A stretch of DNA of 64,000 nucleotides from Collinsella sp. (GCA_031295385.1 JAUMOL010000004.1:43831-107830), one strand, 5' to 3'. Positions 1 to 8,848 are shown, counted from the first letter of the stretch. The notes: a model not told the origin generated them from the letters alone. Made by a program: numbers and translations.

Positions 1-1196
1 CCAGCAGCCACGTCATAAAAGCGCGGCAGCAGCGAACAAGTCGTAGACTTGCCACCGCCCGAGGGGCCGACCAGGGCAATGGTCTGGCCGGGCTTGATGG
101 ACAGATTCATATGGTCGATCACGGGACGAGCCTCTTCGCTGCTGCCCAGCTCAACATCCTCGTAGCTGAAGCACACATCGCGATATTCAACCGCGCCAGC
201 CGTCACCTGCAGGTCCGCGGCATCCGGCTTGTCCTGGATATCCGGCGCCGTCGAGAGCACCTCGTCCATACGCTTAAAGCCGGCGATGGCCTTCTGATAC
301 GTCTCGGCCGAATTGACGAGCGTCTCGAGCGGCGTGCAGAACAGCGAAATGTAGAGTGCAAAGGTTGCCATATCGACTGCCTGCAGCTGACCCTGGGCAA
401 CGAGCCAACCACCCAGCAGCACCACGATCACGTACAACACGCCCGAGAGCAGGCCATATGTCGCTGTGTAGACGCCCATCTCGTGATACATATTCTCCTT
501 GGACGAAAGATAGCGGTCGTTAGAGGCGCGGAACTTGGAGCGCTCAGCTTCCTCGTTCGCAAAACTCTTGACCACGCGCATACCGGCCAGCGAATCCTGC
601 AGCTGCGCATTGATGCCGCTGATCTTTTTGCGGTTGTCGCTAAAGACCTCGCGCATGCGCATGTTCTGCCAAAACATGATGACCGCAAACACCGCCGTCA
701 CCACGGCCATGGCAAGCGCCAGCAGCGGGGCGATGGCAAAGAGAATCACAAACGAACCGACGATCTCGATGCCGCAGATGATAATCCACTCGGGCACATG
801 GTGCGCCGCCTCGCAGATATCGAACAGGTCATTGACCACGCGGCTCATCATGTCGCCCGAGCTGTTGCGATCAAAGTACGCAAAGCTAAACCGTTCGTAC
901 TGATCGAACAGGTCCTCGCGCATTTTGGACTCCATGCGCGCGCCCATCACATGACCCCAATAGCTCACAAAATAGCGGCAGGCGCAGCGGATGACATACA
1001 TCAGCACCAGTCCCACCGCGATCATACCGAGCGCCTGCATAATAGCAGCCTGACCCTGAGTAAAGAGCCCGCCGGTCAGATTGCGCAAGATAATGGGGAA
1101 CGCCAGGTCAATGGCGGCAAGCACCAGAGCACAAAGAGTATCAGCAACAAAAAGCCCCATCTGGGGCTTGTAATACGAAAGAAACCTCTTAAACAT
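1..1196 (-). CDS. ABC exporter (fused permease-ATPase), 3' end outside window
   Basis: Only the first 398 or so residues are present; the gene runs off the left edge. The N-terminal 300 residues form a six-helix exporter membrane domain, starting MFKRFLSYYKP. The Walker A motif GPSGGGKST lies near residue 374, close to the window edge, so the signature and Walker B motifs are not visible. The ATG at 1196 is preceded by AAGGTG at a suitable distance. Half-size exporters of this type pump lipids, peptides or drugs as homo- or heterodimers; the substrate cannot be read from sequence. A 22-bp palindrome sits just upstream of the start. Confidence 0.9.
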   Translation of the reverse strand, partial: MFKRFLSYYKPQMGLFVADTLCALVLAAIDLAFPIILRNLTGGLFTQGQAAIMQALGMIAVGLVLMYVIRCACRYFVSYWGHVMGARMESKMREDLFDQYERFSFAYFDRNSSGDMMSRVVNDLFDICEAAHHVPEWIIICGIEIVGSFVILFAIAPLLALAMAVVTAVFAVIMFWQNMRMREVFSDNRKKISGINAQLQDSLAGMRVVKSFANEEAERSKFRASNDRYLSSKENMYHEMGVYTATYGLLSGVLYVIVVLLGGWLVAQGQLQAVDMATFALYISLFCTPLETLVNSAETYQKAIAGFKRMDEVLSTAPDIQDKPDAADLQVTAGAVEYRDVCFSYEDVELGSSEEARPVIDHMNLSIKPGQTIALVGPSGGGKSTTCSLLPRFYDVAA

Positions 1197-1205
1197 AGTC
1201 ACCTT

Positions 1206-1227
1206 ACGCGGTTTTACCAAACCGCGT
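1206..1227. repeat. 22-bp hairpin palindrome upstream of ABC gene
   Basis: The arms ACGCGGTTT and AAACCGCGT are separated by four bases. It lies 10 bases upstream of the ABC transporter start, overlapping where a promoter or leader would be, so an operator or leader hairpin is possible. No regulator gene is seen nearby. Confidence 0.5.
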
Positions 1228-1244
1228 TTCGTCTCGACGCTGCA

Positions 1245-1340
1245 AGTGCTCCATTTGGACAATCTGGCCTTCAATCGTCGGTCGCGTATATCCATACGCT
1301 TCCCTTCTCTTTTAGGCCACCTTGTCTCAAATGGAGCACT
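1245..1340. repeat. 13-bp inverted repeat between Nudix and ABC genes
   Basis: Perfect arms AGTGCTCCATTTG at 1245-1257 and its complement at 1328-1340 enclose 70 bases. The arms are too far apart for a simple terminator. The intergenic stretch 1197-1380 holds no other coding sequence. Confidence 0.5.
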
Positions 1341-1380
1341 TTCGCTGACTTACACAAACCTGCGGGATCATCCCCGCTCG

Positions 1381-2076
1381 TTAAAGTTCCGCTCCACCCA
1401 AACGATGAGCAATGCTGTCGCAAGCCAAGGCACCCACAACGGTCTTGGCGTCTTCGATCTTGCCGTCGAGTACGGCGTCGATCAGCTCATGCAGTGGCAC
1501 CAGGTCGACGTTGACAAACTCGTCATCGTCGGGGTCGGGCGCATCAAACTCGAGCTTGGTAGCCAAGTAGATGTGGATGATCTCATCGCAAAAACCGCAG
1601 GACGTGACAATCGACGTCAAAAAGCGAATGCGACCAGCCCTAAAGCCCGTCTCCTCATGCAGCTCGCGCTTGGCGCAATCGAGCGGGTCCTCGCCCGGAT
1701 CGAGCTTGCCGGCGGGAATCTCGACCGTCACGCGGTCGATGGCGGTGCGGTACTGACGCACCAGCACGATCTTGCCGCTCTCGGTCAGTGCCACAACGGC
1801 CGCCGCACCCGGATGGCGAACGATATCGCGGGCGCTGCGGCGACCGTTGGGCAGCTCAACCTCAAGACGGTGGACGTCGAGGATCTTGCCCTTCCAGGCG
1901 CACTCCTCCGAAAGAATCTTCTCGTGCAGCTCGGCATCGTGCGGGTCGTCGTCGCCCAGCACCAGCGCCGGCTCGTCAGCGACCTCGCCGCCAGGCTCGC
2001 CCTCGGCGTGCCCATACATGCGGCTGTCCTCTTCGACGATCTGCGCGTCCACGAGCTCTTCGTTCTTCTCGTCCAT
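1381..2076 (-). CDS. Nudix hydrolase, ADP-ribose pyrophosphatase type
   Basis: The protein hydrolyses a nucleoside diphosphate derivative, most likely ADP-ribose, by family resemblance. A complete Nudix box (G-x5-E-x7-REL-x-EE-x-GF) starts near residue 123 and carries the metal-binding glutamates. About 50 acidic residues precede the fold. The start at 2076 is chosen because GAGAGGA lies 9 bases upstream; the ATG at 2085 is too close to that site. The gene begins 21 bases after the purD stop and is probably co-transcribed with it. The exact substrate is inferred. Confidence 0.85.
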   Translation of the reverse strand: MDEKNEELVDAQIVEEDSRMYGHAEGEPGGEVADEPALVLGDDDPHDAELHEKILSEECAWKGKILDVHRLEVELPNGRRSARDIVRHPGAAAVVALTESGKIVLVRQYRTAIDRVTVEIPAGKLDPGEDPLDCAKRELHEETGFRAGRIRFLTSIVTSCGFCDEIIHIYLATKLEFDAPDPDDDEFVNVDLVPLHELIDAVLDGKIEDAKTVVGALACDSIAHRLGGAEL

Positions 2077-2097
2077 CCGTCTCATTCCTCTCGGATT

Positions 2098-3402
2098 TTA
2101 GGCATCCCAGGCGTCGCGGCCGCGCAGCGCACGCAGGCCAATGTCGTGGCGCAGGGTCTTGCCCTCAAAGTTGATCTTCTCGCAGGCCTCGTAGGCAAGG
2201 TCGCGAGCGTTCTCGAACGTATCGCCCAGCGCGGTCACGGCGAGCACACGACCGCCGTTGGTCACGAGCTCGCCGTCCACCACGGCAGTACCGGCGTGAT
2301 ACACCGTCACGTTCTCCATAGCCTCGGCATCCTCGATGCCGGTAATGACCTTGCCCTTCTCGTAGCTGCCGGGATAGCCCGCGCTCGTCAGGACAACGGC
2401 CACGGCCCACTCGTCACGCCAATCGAGCTCAATCTGATCGAGCTCGCAGTTGGCGCAAGCCAGCATGACCTCGACCAGGTCGTTCTTAAGGCGCGGCAGC
2501 ACGACCTGCGTCTCAGGATCGCCAAAGCGGGCATTGAACTCCAGCACCTTGGGGCCGGCGGGGGTGAGCATAAAGCCGCCATACAGGCAGCCGCGGTAGT
2601 CGATGCCCTCGGCAGCAAGCTCAGCCACGGTCTGTTCCATGACTTTCACCATGGTAGCGTGCTCCTCGTCGGTCACGATAGGCACCGGGCTGTAGACGCC
2701 CATGCCACCGGTGTTGGGGCCCTTGTCGCCCTCGAGCGCACGCTTGTGGTCCTGCGAGGTGGCCATGGGGCGCACGGTCTTACCGTCGGTAAAGGCCAGC
2801 AGCGAGCACTCGGGGCCGGTCAGCATCTCCTCGATGACCACGGTTTTGCCGGCATCGCCAAAGGTGCCGCCAAAGCACTCGCGCACGGCCTCCTCGGCCT
2901 GCGCAAGCTCAGTCGCCACGATAACGCCCTTGCCTGCGGCCAGGCCGTCGGCCTTCACGACCAGCGGAGCGCCCTGCTCACGCACATAGGCAAGAGCCGA
3001 AGCCTCGTCGGTAAACGAGCCATAGGCTGCCGTCGGGATACCAGCGCGCTCCATGAGCTGCTTGGAGAACAGCTTAGAGCCCTCCATCTGGGCGCCCTCG
3101 GCGCCCGGGCCAAAGCAGGGAATACCCGCCGCGCGCACGGCGTCGGCCACGCCCGCCACGAGCGGAGCCTCGGGGCCAATTACCACGAGTCCGCATCCGT
3201 GGCTCTGTGCAAACGCCGCCACGGCCGCAGGATCGCAATCGTCGAGAACCACGTTCTCGCCGCAGCTCGCGGTACCGCCGTTACCCGGCGCGATGTAGAG
3301 CTTGCCGGCGCGCGGTGATGCTGCGAGCTTAGCTGCCAAAGCATGCTCGCGGCCGCCGCTGCCCAACAACAGGATGTCGATGGTTTGAGTGTCCGCCTTC
3401 AA
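2098..3402 (-). CDS. purD: Phosphoribosylamine-glycine ligase
   Basis: GAR synthetase joins phosphoribosylamine and glycine using ATP, an early step of de novo purine synthesis. The N-terminal LLLGSGGREHA motif, the ATP-grasp segment PNTGGMGVYSP and FNARFGDPETQ identify it. The start is placed at TTG 3402, preceded by AGAGGAGG, which gives 434 residues, normal for PurD. An open frame extends upstream to 3570, but it overlaps purA and lacks family similarity. It lies downstream of purA, separated by a large stem-loop, and upstream of the Nudix gene. Confidence 0.95.
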   Translation of the reverse strand: MKADTQTIDILLLGSGGREHALAAKLAASPRAGKLYIAPGNGGTASCGENVVLDDCDPAAVAAFAQSHGCGLVVIGPEAPLVAGVADAVRAAGIPCFGPGAEGAQMEGSKLFSKQLMERAGIPTAAYGSFTDEASALAYVREQGAPLVVKADGLAAGKGVIVATELAQAEEAVRECFGGTFGDAGKTVVIEEMLTGPECSLLAFTDGKTVRPMATSQDHKRALEGDKGPNTGGMGVYSPVPIVTDEEHATMVKVMEQTVAELAAEGIDYRGCLYGGFMLTPAGPKVLEFNARFGDPETQVVLPRLKNDLVEVMLACANCELDQIELDWRDEWAVAVVLTSAGYPGSYEKGKVITGIEDAEAMENVTVYHAGTAVVDGELVTNGGRVLAVTALGDTFENARDLAYEACEKINFEGKTLRHDIGLRALRGRDAWDA

Positions 3403-3456
3403 GGGTGCCTCCTCTATGGATGAACGGCCCGCTCCGCGCGAGCCCTTTGCAAGCAA

Positions 3457-3498
3457 ATATACCCCTCGGCCGCCCGTCCGGGCTGCAAAGGGGTATAT
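3457..3498 (-). terminator. Nested stem-loop between purA and purD
   Basis: The arms ATATACCCCT (3457-3466) and AGGGGTATAT (3489-3498) enclose a second stem, GCCCG/CGGGC (3472-3483). It sits 23 bases past the purA stop. There is no strong T-run, so it may be a partial terminator, attenuator or mRNA-stabilising hairpin rather than a full stop. Confidence 0.5.
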
Positions 3499-3520
3499 CG
3501 CAATAACCGAATAGTGCCGA

Positions 3521-4807
3521 TTACTTCCAGAATCGGTTGATGATCTGCTCGCGACCGGCGCCGACGCCAATGAACGTCACGCGGGTGTGTGCCAGATCCT
3601 CGATAAATGCCACGTAGTCCTGAGCCTCCTGCGGCAGCTCGTCAAAGCTGCGGCAACCGGTAATGTCGCACTTCCAGCCGGGGAGCTCCTCGTAGATGGG
3701 CTTGGCGTGCTCAAAGCGCACCTGATGCTCGGGCACGCTCGTGTAACGCTCGCCGTCGACGTCGTAGGCAACGCACACCTTGATGGTATCGAAGGCCGAA
3801 AGCACGTCGAGCTTGGTCATGGCGATATCGGTGAGGCCGTTGACACGCGAGGCGTAGTTGGCGATGGGGCCATCGAACCAACCGCAGCGACGACGGCGAC
3901 CGGTGGTCACGCCGTACTCATAGCCTTCCTCGGTCAGCGTATGGCCGGCCTCGGACTCATAGGAAAGCTCGGTGGGCATGGGGCCCGAACCGACGCGGGT
4001 GATATAGGCCTTCATGACGCCCAGCACGCGGTCGACATTCTTCATACCGACGCCGGAGCCGGTGATGGCGCCGCCGGCGGTGCAGTTGGATGACGTCACG
4101 TACGGATAGGTGCCGTGGTCAATGTCGAGCAGCGTTGCCTGGGCGCCCTCGAACAGCAGGTCCTTGCCCTCGTCGATCATGTTGTTGAGCAGCAGGCTCG
4201 TCTCGGTGATGTAGGGGCGCAGGCGCTCGGCCATGGGCAGATACTCGTCGCAGATCTGGTCCACGGTGTAGGTGGGCAGGTGGTAGATGAGCTCCAGCTC
4301 CGGATTCACGCGGGCAAGAGCGGTCTCCAGCTTGTCGCGGAACAGCGCCTCGTCCAGCATGTCCTGCATGCGCAGGCCGATGCGGGCCATCTTGTCCTGG
4401 TAGCACGGACCGATGCCGCGCTTGGTGGTACCGATGTTCTTCTTGCCGAGCTTCTGCTCAAAAGCACCATCCAGATCGATGTGGTACGGCATGATGATGT
4501 GCGCGTTGCCACTGATCTTGAGGTTCTTGGTGGTGATGCCGTCGGCCTCGAACATGTCGATCTCCTCAAGGACAACCTTGGGGTTGACGACGCAGCCGTT
4601 ACCGATCACCGACATATGGTCGGAATACATGATGCCGGAGGGCACCTGGTGCAGGCCGTACTTCTTGCCGTTGACGACGATGGTGTGGCCGGCGTTATTA
4701 CCGCCCGAATAGCGCACGACGGCATCGAAGTCGCCGGCGACCAGGTCACAGATCTTACCCTTGCCCTCATCGCCCCACTGGGCACCGACCAAAACGGTTG
4801 ACGGCAT
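3521..4807 (-). CDS. purA: Adenylosuccinate synthetase
   Basis: This enzyme converts IMP and aspartate to adenylosuccinate using GTP, the first committed step to AMP. The N-terminal GAQWGDEGKGK P-loop, GGNNAGHT and TTGRRRRCGW motifs are all present, and 428 residues is standard. The ATG at 4807 follows AAGGAG. A TATACT hexamer about 70 bases upstream, between dnaB and purA, could be its -10 element, but no convincing -35 is seen. Confidence 0.97.
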   Translation of the reverse strand: MPSTVLVGAQWGDEGKGKICDLVAGDFDAVVRYSGGNNAGHTIVVNGKKYGLHQVPSGIMYSDHMSVIGNGCVVNPKVVLEEIDMFEADGITTKNLKISGNAHIIMPYHIDLDGAFEQKLGKKNIGTTKRGIGPCYQDKMARIGLRMQDMLDEALFRDKLETALARVNPELELIYHLPTYTVDQICDEYLPMAERLRPYITETSLLLNNMIDEGKDLLFEGAQATLLDIDHGTYPYVTSSNCTAGGAITGSGVGMKNVDRVLGVMKAYITRVGSGPMPTELSYESEAGHTLTEEGYEYGVTTGRRRRCGWFDGPIANYASRVNGLTDIAMTKLDVLSAFDTIKVCVAYDVDGERYTSVPEHQVRFEHAKPIYEELPGWKCDITGCRSFDELPQEAQDYVAFIEDLAHTRVTFIGVGAGREQIINRFWK

Positions 4808-4900
4808 GTTTACTCCTTACATTCATGGACTGTCTACGCGCCACGCTGGCACGCAGAAGCACAAAACATTCCCAGTATACCCGTGCAACGGGCGCCTGTC

Positions 4901-6292
4901 CTACTCCTCGGTATGCGCCCCATCAAGCTCATAGAACTTGGTGGATGCCGGCAGGAACATCAGATCGACATCACCGATCGGGCCCGAACGGTTCTTGGCC
5001 ACGACGATACGCGTAACGCCCTCGTCGGGTCGATCGTCACGCGAGGCCTCGGCCTCATCGGCGGAGCGGTCCAAGAACATAACGATGTCGGCGTCCTGCT
5101 CGATGGAGCCCGATTCACGCAGGTCGGACAGCTGCGGGCGTTTGCCGGTACGGGACTCAACCTGACGCGACAGCTGCGATAGCGCGATTAACGGAATCTT
5201 GAGCTCCTTGGCCATGATCTTTAAACCACGCGACATCTCGGAGACCTCGACGGTACGGCTCTCGGAGCGACGTCCCGGCGGAGGACTCACCAGCTGCAGG
5301 TAGTCCAGGATAATGATGGCCTTCTCCTTGTTGTGGAGCATACGGCGGCTCTTGGCGCGAATCTCGGTCACCGTGGTGCCGGGCGTATCGTCAATCAGAA
5401 TGTCGAGCTTAGACAAGGTCTGCGTGGCCTCGTTGATATTGGCCCACTGTTCGGGACTAATGCGGCCCGTACGGAAGTCGCTGATCGAAATCATGGCGTA
5501 GGCGCAAATCAGGCGCTGGGCAATTTCCTTGCCCGACATCTCCAGCGAGAAGAAGCCGACGGTATAACCAGCAGCGGCAGCGTTAAGTGCCAGGTTCAGA
5601 GCGAACGACGTCTTACCCACGGCAGGGCGGGCGCCGATAATGATGAGCTGGCCCTCGCGGAAACCCATAAGCATGCGGTCGAGCGACGGGAAGCCGGTGG
5701 GCACGCCCGCGGCCTGTCCGCCGGCCTTACACACTTCCTCGGCCTCGTTATAGGCCTCGACCATAAACTCGGTCAGTGTCTTATAGCTCGACTTGACCTC
5801 GCGCGCCGTGACCTTGAGCAGCTTGCTCTCGGCCAGCTCCACGACCTCTTTGGTGTCGGTAGGGGCGTTGTAGGCCAGCGCGTTGATCTCGTTGGTGGCA
5901 CCGATCAGCTCGCGCAGCATCGAGTCGCGACGGACGATGGCGGCATGGTGCTGCCAGTTCACGAGCGACAGGGTCTGACCCATCAGCTCCAAAATGTAGG
6001 CCTCGCCGCCCACGGCATCAAGCTTGTTAATGCTGCGCAGGTAATCGATCAGCGAGATAGAGTCGATGGGAATGCGGCTGTTGTACATATCGACCATCGC
6101 GGTGTAGATGGTCTTATGAATGGGCCGGTAGAAGTCATCGGGCTGCAGCTCGACCTGGGCCTCCTCGACCACCTCGGGCGACAGCAGCATGGCGGCCAGT
6201 ACGTTGGCCTCTGCATCTTGGTTTTGAGGGAGACCCAATTTGGAACCGCGGTCCTCAACCGTCAGCCCCATCTCCCTTTCGTCATATGCCAT
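4901..6292 (-). CDS. dnaB: Replicative DNA helicase
   Basis: DnaB unwinds DNA at the fork as a hexamer. An N-terminal DnaB domain starts with PQNQDAEANVLAAML. The RecA-like domain has Walker A GARPAVGKT near residues 220-228 and IIILDYLQL as Walker B. The ATG at 6292 is preferred because GAGG lies six bases upstream; an in-frame ATG exists at 6304. It follows the ribosomal protein cluster rpsF-ssb-rpsR-rplI, a common arrangement, but the terminator after rplI makes a separate promoter likely. Confidence 0.96.
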   Translation of the reverse strand: MAYDEREMGLTVEDRGSKLGLPQNQDAEANVLAAMLLSPEVVEEAQVELQPDDFYRPIHKTIYTAMVDMYNSRIPIDSISLIDYLRSINKLDAVGGEAYILELMGQTLSLVNWQHHAAIVRRDSMLRELIGATNEINALAYNAPTDTKEVVELAESKLLKVTAREVKSSYKTLTEFMVEAYNEAEEVCKAGGQAAGVPTGFPSLDRMLMGFREGQLIIIGARPAVGKTSFALNLALNAAAAGYTVGFFSLEMSGKEIAQRLICAYAMISISDFRTGRISPEQWANINEATQTLSKLDILIDDTPGTTVTEIRAKSRRMLHNKEKAIIILDYLQLVSPPPGRRSESRTVEVSEMSRGLKIMAKELKIPLIALSQLSRQVESRTGKRPQLSDLRESGSIEQDADIVMFLDRSADEAEASRDDRPDEGVTRIVVAKNRSGPIGDVDLMFLPASTKFYELDGAHTEE

Positions 6293-6454
6293 GAGCATCC
6301 TCATTCATATCGCTTGCGAGCATCCATAGTATCAGCCACGGTCCCAAAACGGGCCGCGCCCCGGCAATCATCACCGAACGAAACGGATGAACGGTCCCGT
6401 ATATAGGACTTCGACGCACCGTTCACCATGACACTCACTCAGCGCAAAAAACAA

Positions 6455-6484
6455 AAGGGCGCCCTGGTCTCCCAGAGCGCCCTT
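6455..6484 (-). terminator. Rho-independent terminator after rplI
   Basis: On the minus strand a GC-rich stem (AAGGGCGCTCTGG paired across a short loop) is followed by a T-rich run just downstream of the rplI stop. It ends the rpsF-ssb-rpsR-rplI transcript before dnaB. Confidence 0.85.
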
Positions 6485-6516
6485 CTTAGAACAAGATTGT
6501 TGCGTTGCAGCAAATG

Positions 6517-7056
6517 CTACTCGGCAGCAGCCTCAGTCTCGACCTCGGCGGTCTCGGCCTCGGCGACCTCAGCGGTCTCCTCAGCCTCAGCCTCGGCAGC
6601 GAGCTCCTCGGCGGTAACGCCAACGAGAACGACAACCTCGGCCTTGATCTCGCGGTACAGCGAGATGGCAACGGAGTGGGCACCGGCAACCTTGATGGGC
6701 TTACCGAGCTCGACGCGCTTGCGGTCGATGTCCATACCGAGCTGAGCCTTGATGGCGTCAGCGATCATAGCGGCGGTAACGGAGCCAAAGAGGATGCCCT
6801 CGTCGCCGACCTTGACGTCAACGGTGACCGTCTTGCCCTCGAAGGCAGCCTTGGTCTCGTTGGCGGTAGCCAGACGGACGGCCTCGCGCTTGGCGATGTT
6901 GTTGCGACGCTCGTCAAGCTGTTTGAGGTTGCCCTTGGTGGCGGCAACAGCAAGCTTCTTGGGGAACAGGAAGTTCTCAGCGTAACCCTGAGCGACCTCT
7001 ACGACGTCACCCTCGCCGCCCTTGCCCTTGATCTCATCGAGAAGAATAACCTTCAT
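6517..7056 (-). CDS. rplI: 50S ribosomal protein L9 with acidic tail
   Basis: L9 binds 23S rRNA. The N-terminal MKVILLDEIKGKGGEGDVV and the GYAENFLFPK segment are diagnostic. At 179 residues it is about 30 longer than typical L9; the extra C-terminal segment is almost entirely Glu, Ala, Thr and Val. It is the last gene of the rpsF cluster, 15 bases after rpsR. Confidence 0.97.
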   Translation of the reverse strand: MKVILLDEIKGKGGEGDVVEVAQGYAENFLFPKKLAVAATKGNLKQLDERRNNIAKREAVRLATANETKAAFEGKTVTVDVKVGDEGILFGSVTAAMIADAIKAQLGMDIDRKRVELGKPIKVAGAHSVAISLYREIKAEVVVLVGVTAEELAAEAEAEETAEVAEAETAEVETEAAAE

Positions 7057-7071
7057 GATGTGTCTCCCTTC

Positions 7072-7338
7072 TTAGCCGCGGTCGCGGTTGCCACGAGAGG
7101 AAACCACGGGGACGGTGTACGGCAGGAGAGCCATCTCGCGGGCGCGCTTGATGGCGTTGGCGATGTCATGCTGATGCTGCGTGCAAGCGCCAGTGACGCG
7201 ACGGGGCTTGATCTTGCCACGGTCGGTCATGTACTTACGGAGAAGCTGAGTGTCCTTATAGTCGATGAACTCAGTGTTCTCCTTGCAGAACTGGCAGTAC
7301 TTACGACGCGGCTGACGTGCAGAAAAATCATTAGCCAT
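7072..7338 (-). CDS. rpsR: 30S ribosomal protein S18, zinc-ribbon form
   Basis: S18 pairs with S6 in the small subunit. The start at 7338 follows GAAAGG and gives 88 residues; a longer in-frame ATG at 7389 has no family support. The N-terminal YCQFCKE and later CTQHQ supply three Cys and a His as expected for the zinc-binding paralogue type. It lies between ssb and rplI. Confidence 0.95.
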   Translation of the reverse strand: MANDFSARQPRRKYCQFCKENTEFIDYKDTQLLRKYMTDRGKIKPRRVTGACTQHQHDIANAIKRAREMALLPYTVPVVSSRGNRDRG

Positions 7339-7410
7339 GTCAAAATACCTTTCGTTTGGCAACTTCGGCGAACCAAAGCCGCCTCTCACTCAAAAATAGG
7401 TGAACAGCCC

Positions 7411-7863
7411 TTAAAACGGGATGTCCTCATCGTAGACGTCGACCGCGGGCGGCGTAGCCACCGGTGCGGCAGGACGTGCTGCGGGCGCGGGGGCTGCGGG
7501 GGCGTAACCGCCCTGGTCGTAGCCACCCTGGCCACCACGGGAGCTCATAAACTCGATCTCATCGACGATGACCTCAAGCTTGCTCCGGCGCTGGCCGTCG
7601 CGCTCCCAAGAGCTGTAGCGCAGCTTGCCCTCGATCGCGACCTTGTTTCCCTTTGCCAGGAAACGGCTCACGGCCTCGGCGCGGGTGCCGAACATGGTGC
7701 AGTCGACAAAGTTGGGATAGTCCTCCCACTCGCCAGTCTGCGCGTTGCGGCGACGATCGTTCACGGCGACGCCAAAGGACAGAACCTGGGTTCCGCCGGC
7801 GGTGGCGCGCAGCTCGGGATCGCGGGTGAGGTTACCGGTGATGTTCACTCGATTGATGCTCAT
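7411..7863 (-). CDS. ssb: Single-stranded DNA-binding protein
   Basis: SSB coats single-stranded DNA during replication and repair. The OB-fold occupies residues 1-110 (MSINRVNITGNLTRDPE). A Gly/Pro/Ala-rich linker follows, and the conserved acidic tip DEDIPF, which recruits partner proteins, ends the protein. It sits between rpsF and rpsR. Confidence 0.97.
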   Translation of the reverse strand: MSINRVNITGNLTRDPELRATAGGTQVLSFGVAVNDRRRNAQTGEWEDYPNFVDCTMFGTRAEAVSRFLAKGNKVAIEGKLRYSSWERDGQRRSKLEVIVDEIEFMSSRGGQGGYDQGGYAPAAPAPAARPAAPVATPPAVDVYDEDIPF

Positions 7864-7911
7864 AACTCACTACTTCCTCTTGGGGCACAAGCCCAGTCCA
7901 AAACGACAGTC

Positions 7912-8205
7912 TTACTCCTGGTCGTCGCGACGGACGATCATGTGGCGGACCACAGCGTCGGTGATGCGCAGGACGCGATCAAGCTCGGCGATCTGGGTAG
8001 GATCTGCGTGGAAGTTGATGAGGGTGTAGTCACCATCGGTGAGGTCGTTGATCTCGTAGGCGAGCTTGCGCTTGCCCCACTCGTCAACGGAGTCGACCTT
8101 GCCAGCGCCCTCAGCGATCGTGGTATCGATACGCTTCATAACAGCGAGACGAGTCTCGGGGTCGAGCGACGGGTCAACAAAGAACAGCAGTTCATAAGCC
8201 TTCAT
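7912..8205 (-). CDS. rpsF: 30S ribosomal protein S6
   Basis: First gene of the rpsF-ssb-rpsR-rplI cluster. MKAYELLFFVDPSLD and the later VKRIDTT-like segment fit S6. The ATG at 8205 is preceded by GAGGAGGTGA, a near-perfect ribosome site; the ATG at 8226 overlaps that site and is rejected. The 97-residue length is normal. Confidence 0.96.
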   Translation of the reverse strand: MKAYELLFFVDPSLDPETRLAVMKRIDTTIAEGAGKVDSVDEWGKRKLAYEINDLTDGDYTLINFHADPTQIAELDRVLRITDAVVRHMIVRRDDQE

Positions 8206-8231
8206 ATTGTCACCTCCTCTGGGCAAATGTG

Positions 8232-8260
8232 GCTTCAGGTCGTGAAGGTGCGCCTGAAGC
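8232..8260 (-). promoter_or_regulatory. Candidate S6/S18 autoregulatory leader hairpin
   Basis: A perfect 8-bp stem GCTTCAGG/CCTGAAGC (8232-8239 and 8253-8260) with a 13-base loop containing ACC lies between the promoter and the rpsF ribosome site. S6:S18 leaders in other bacteria bind the protein complex through a hairpin, so this is a plausible equivalent. Identity with that known motif is not shown. Confidence 0.45.
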
Positions 8261-8276
8261 AGGAAAAGACTTGGTA

Positions 8277-8305
8277 ATAATATCTTTCAACCTCCTAGGC
8301 TGCAA
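8277..8305 (-). promoter_or_regulatory. Promoter of the rpsF operon
   Basis: On the minus strand TTGCAG (8300-8305) and TATTAT (8277-8282) are separated by exactly 17 bases, about 70 bases upstream of rpsF. It fits a housekeeping sigma promoter. Confidence 0.75.
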
Positions 8306-8665
8306 GAATATGCAGCTACAACCTCATGACCTCCACATATGCCCATACTCGCACGACGTTTCATGCGCATTCCAACCAAATGCTGACCAAAAGCTTGACG
8401 GATCTGTGGACAAGATACGGTGCCGTGAGGACAAGCTGAGCCAAGCCACAGGTCAACGGGCGCATGGTTGTGGTCGCAAAATGCATACCAGTGGCCCACA
8501 GCACCACCCAAAGATTTTTAAATTCATTGCCAAATCGCTTATAAATACCCCCTTTGAACAATCGAGTTGATCAACTACGCTGGTCGGAAGCCGTTTTTTG
8601 GCATCTCAAACCCCGCTGCAACGCCAAACGCGGCCAAGCGTTTTAAAAAATGCCAACTTTTCTGT
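8306..8665. other. Intergenic region without a recognised gene
   Basis: About 360 bases between the rpsF promoter and the tRNA-Ser promoter. Short open frames exist on both strands, but none has a ribosome site with a recognisable product. The right part is A+T richer. Nothing else is seen. Confidence 0.6.
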
Positions 8666-8693
8666 TTGCACTTTGCGATTCCTCGTGTATACT
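8666..8693 (+). promoter_or_regulatory. Promoter of the tRNA-Ser pair
   Basis: TTGCAC (8666-8671) and TATACT (8688-8693) are spaced by 16 bases and end 16 bases before the first tRNA-Ser. Confidence 0.75.
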
Positions 8694-8709
8694 GACTTTC
8701 GCATTTAAC

Positions 8710-8800
8710 GGAGAGTTGTCCGAGTGGCCGAAGGAGCACGATTGGAAATCGTGTAGGCGTCAAAAGCGTCTCCAGGGTTCAAATCCCTGACTCTCCGCCA
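8710..8800 (+). tRNA. tRNA-Ser (GGA)
   Basis: A 91-base class II tRNA including encoded CCA. The GGAGAGT acceptor pairs with ACTCTCC, the anticodon loop is TTGGAAA, and a long variable arm is present. Confidence 0.96.
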
Positions 8801-8809
8801 GTTAATTCC

Positions 8810-8839
8810 AAAGCAGGCCTTTGAGCCTGCTTTGTTTTT
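8810..8839 (+). terminator. Terminator after tRNA-Ser (GGA)
   Basis: Stem AAAGCAGGC/GCCTGCTTT followed by GTTTTT. Confidence 0.8.
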
Positions 8840-8848
8840 ACCCCACGC

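Noticed and set aside
1246..3318. 690-residue plus-strand open frame
   Set aside because: It lies opposite the Nudix and purD genes, which have unambiguous motifs.
2098..3570. 490-residue start of purD
   Set aside because: It would overlap the purA end and the stem-loop; the TTG at 3402 has an AGAGGAGG site and matches the family N-terminus.
8229..8570. 113-residue plus-strand open frame upstream of tRNA-Ser
   Set aside because: Overlaps the rpsF promoter and leader, has no ribosome site and no recognisable family.
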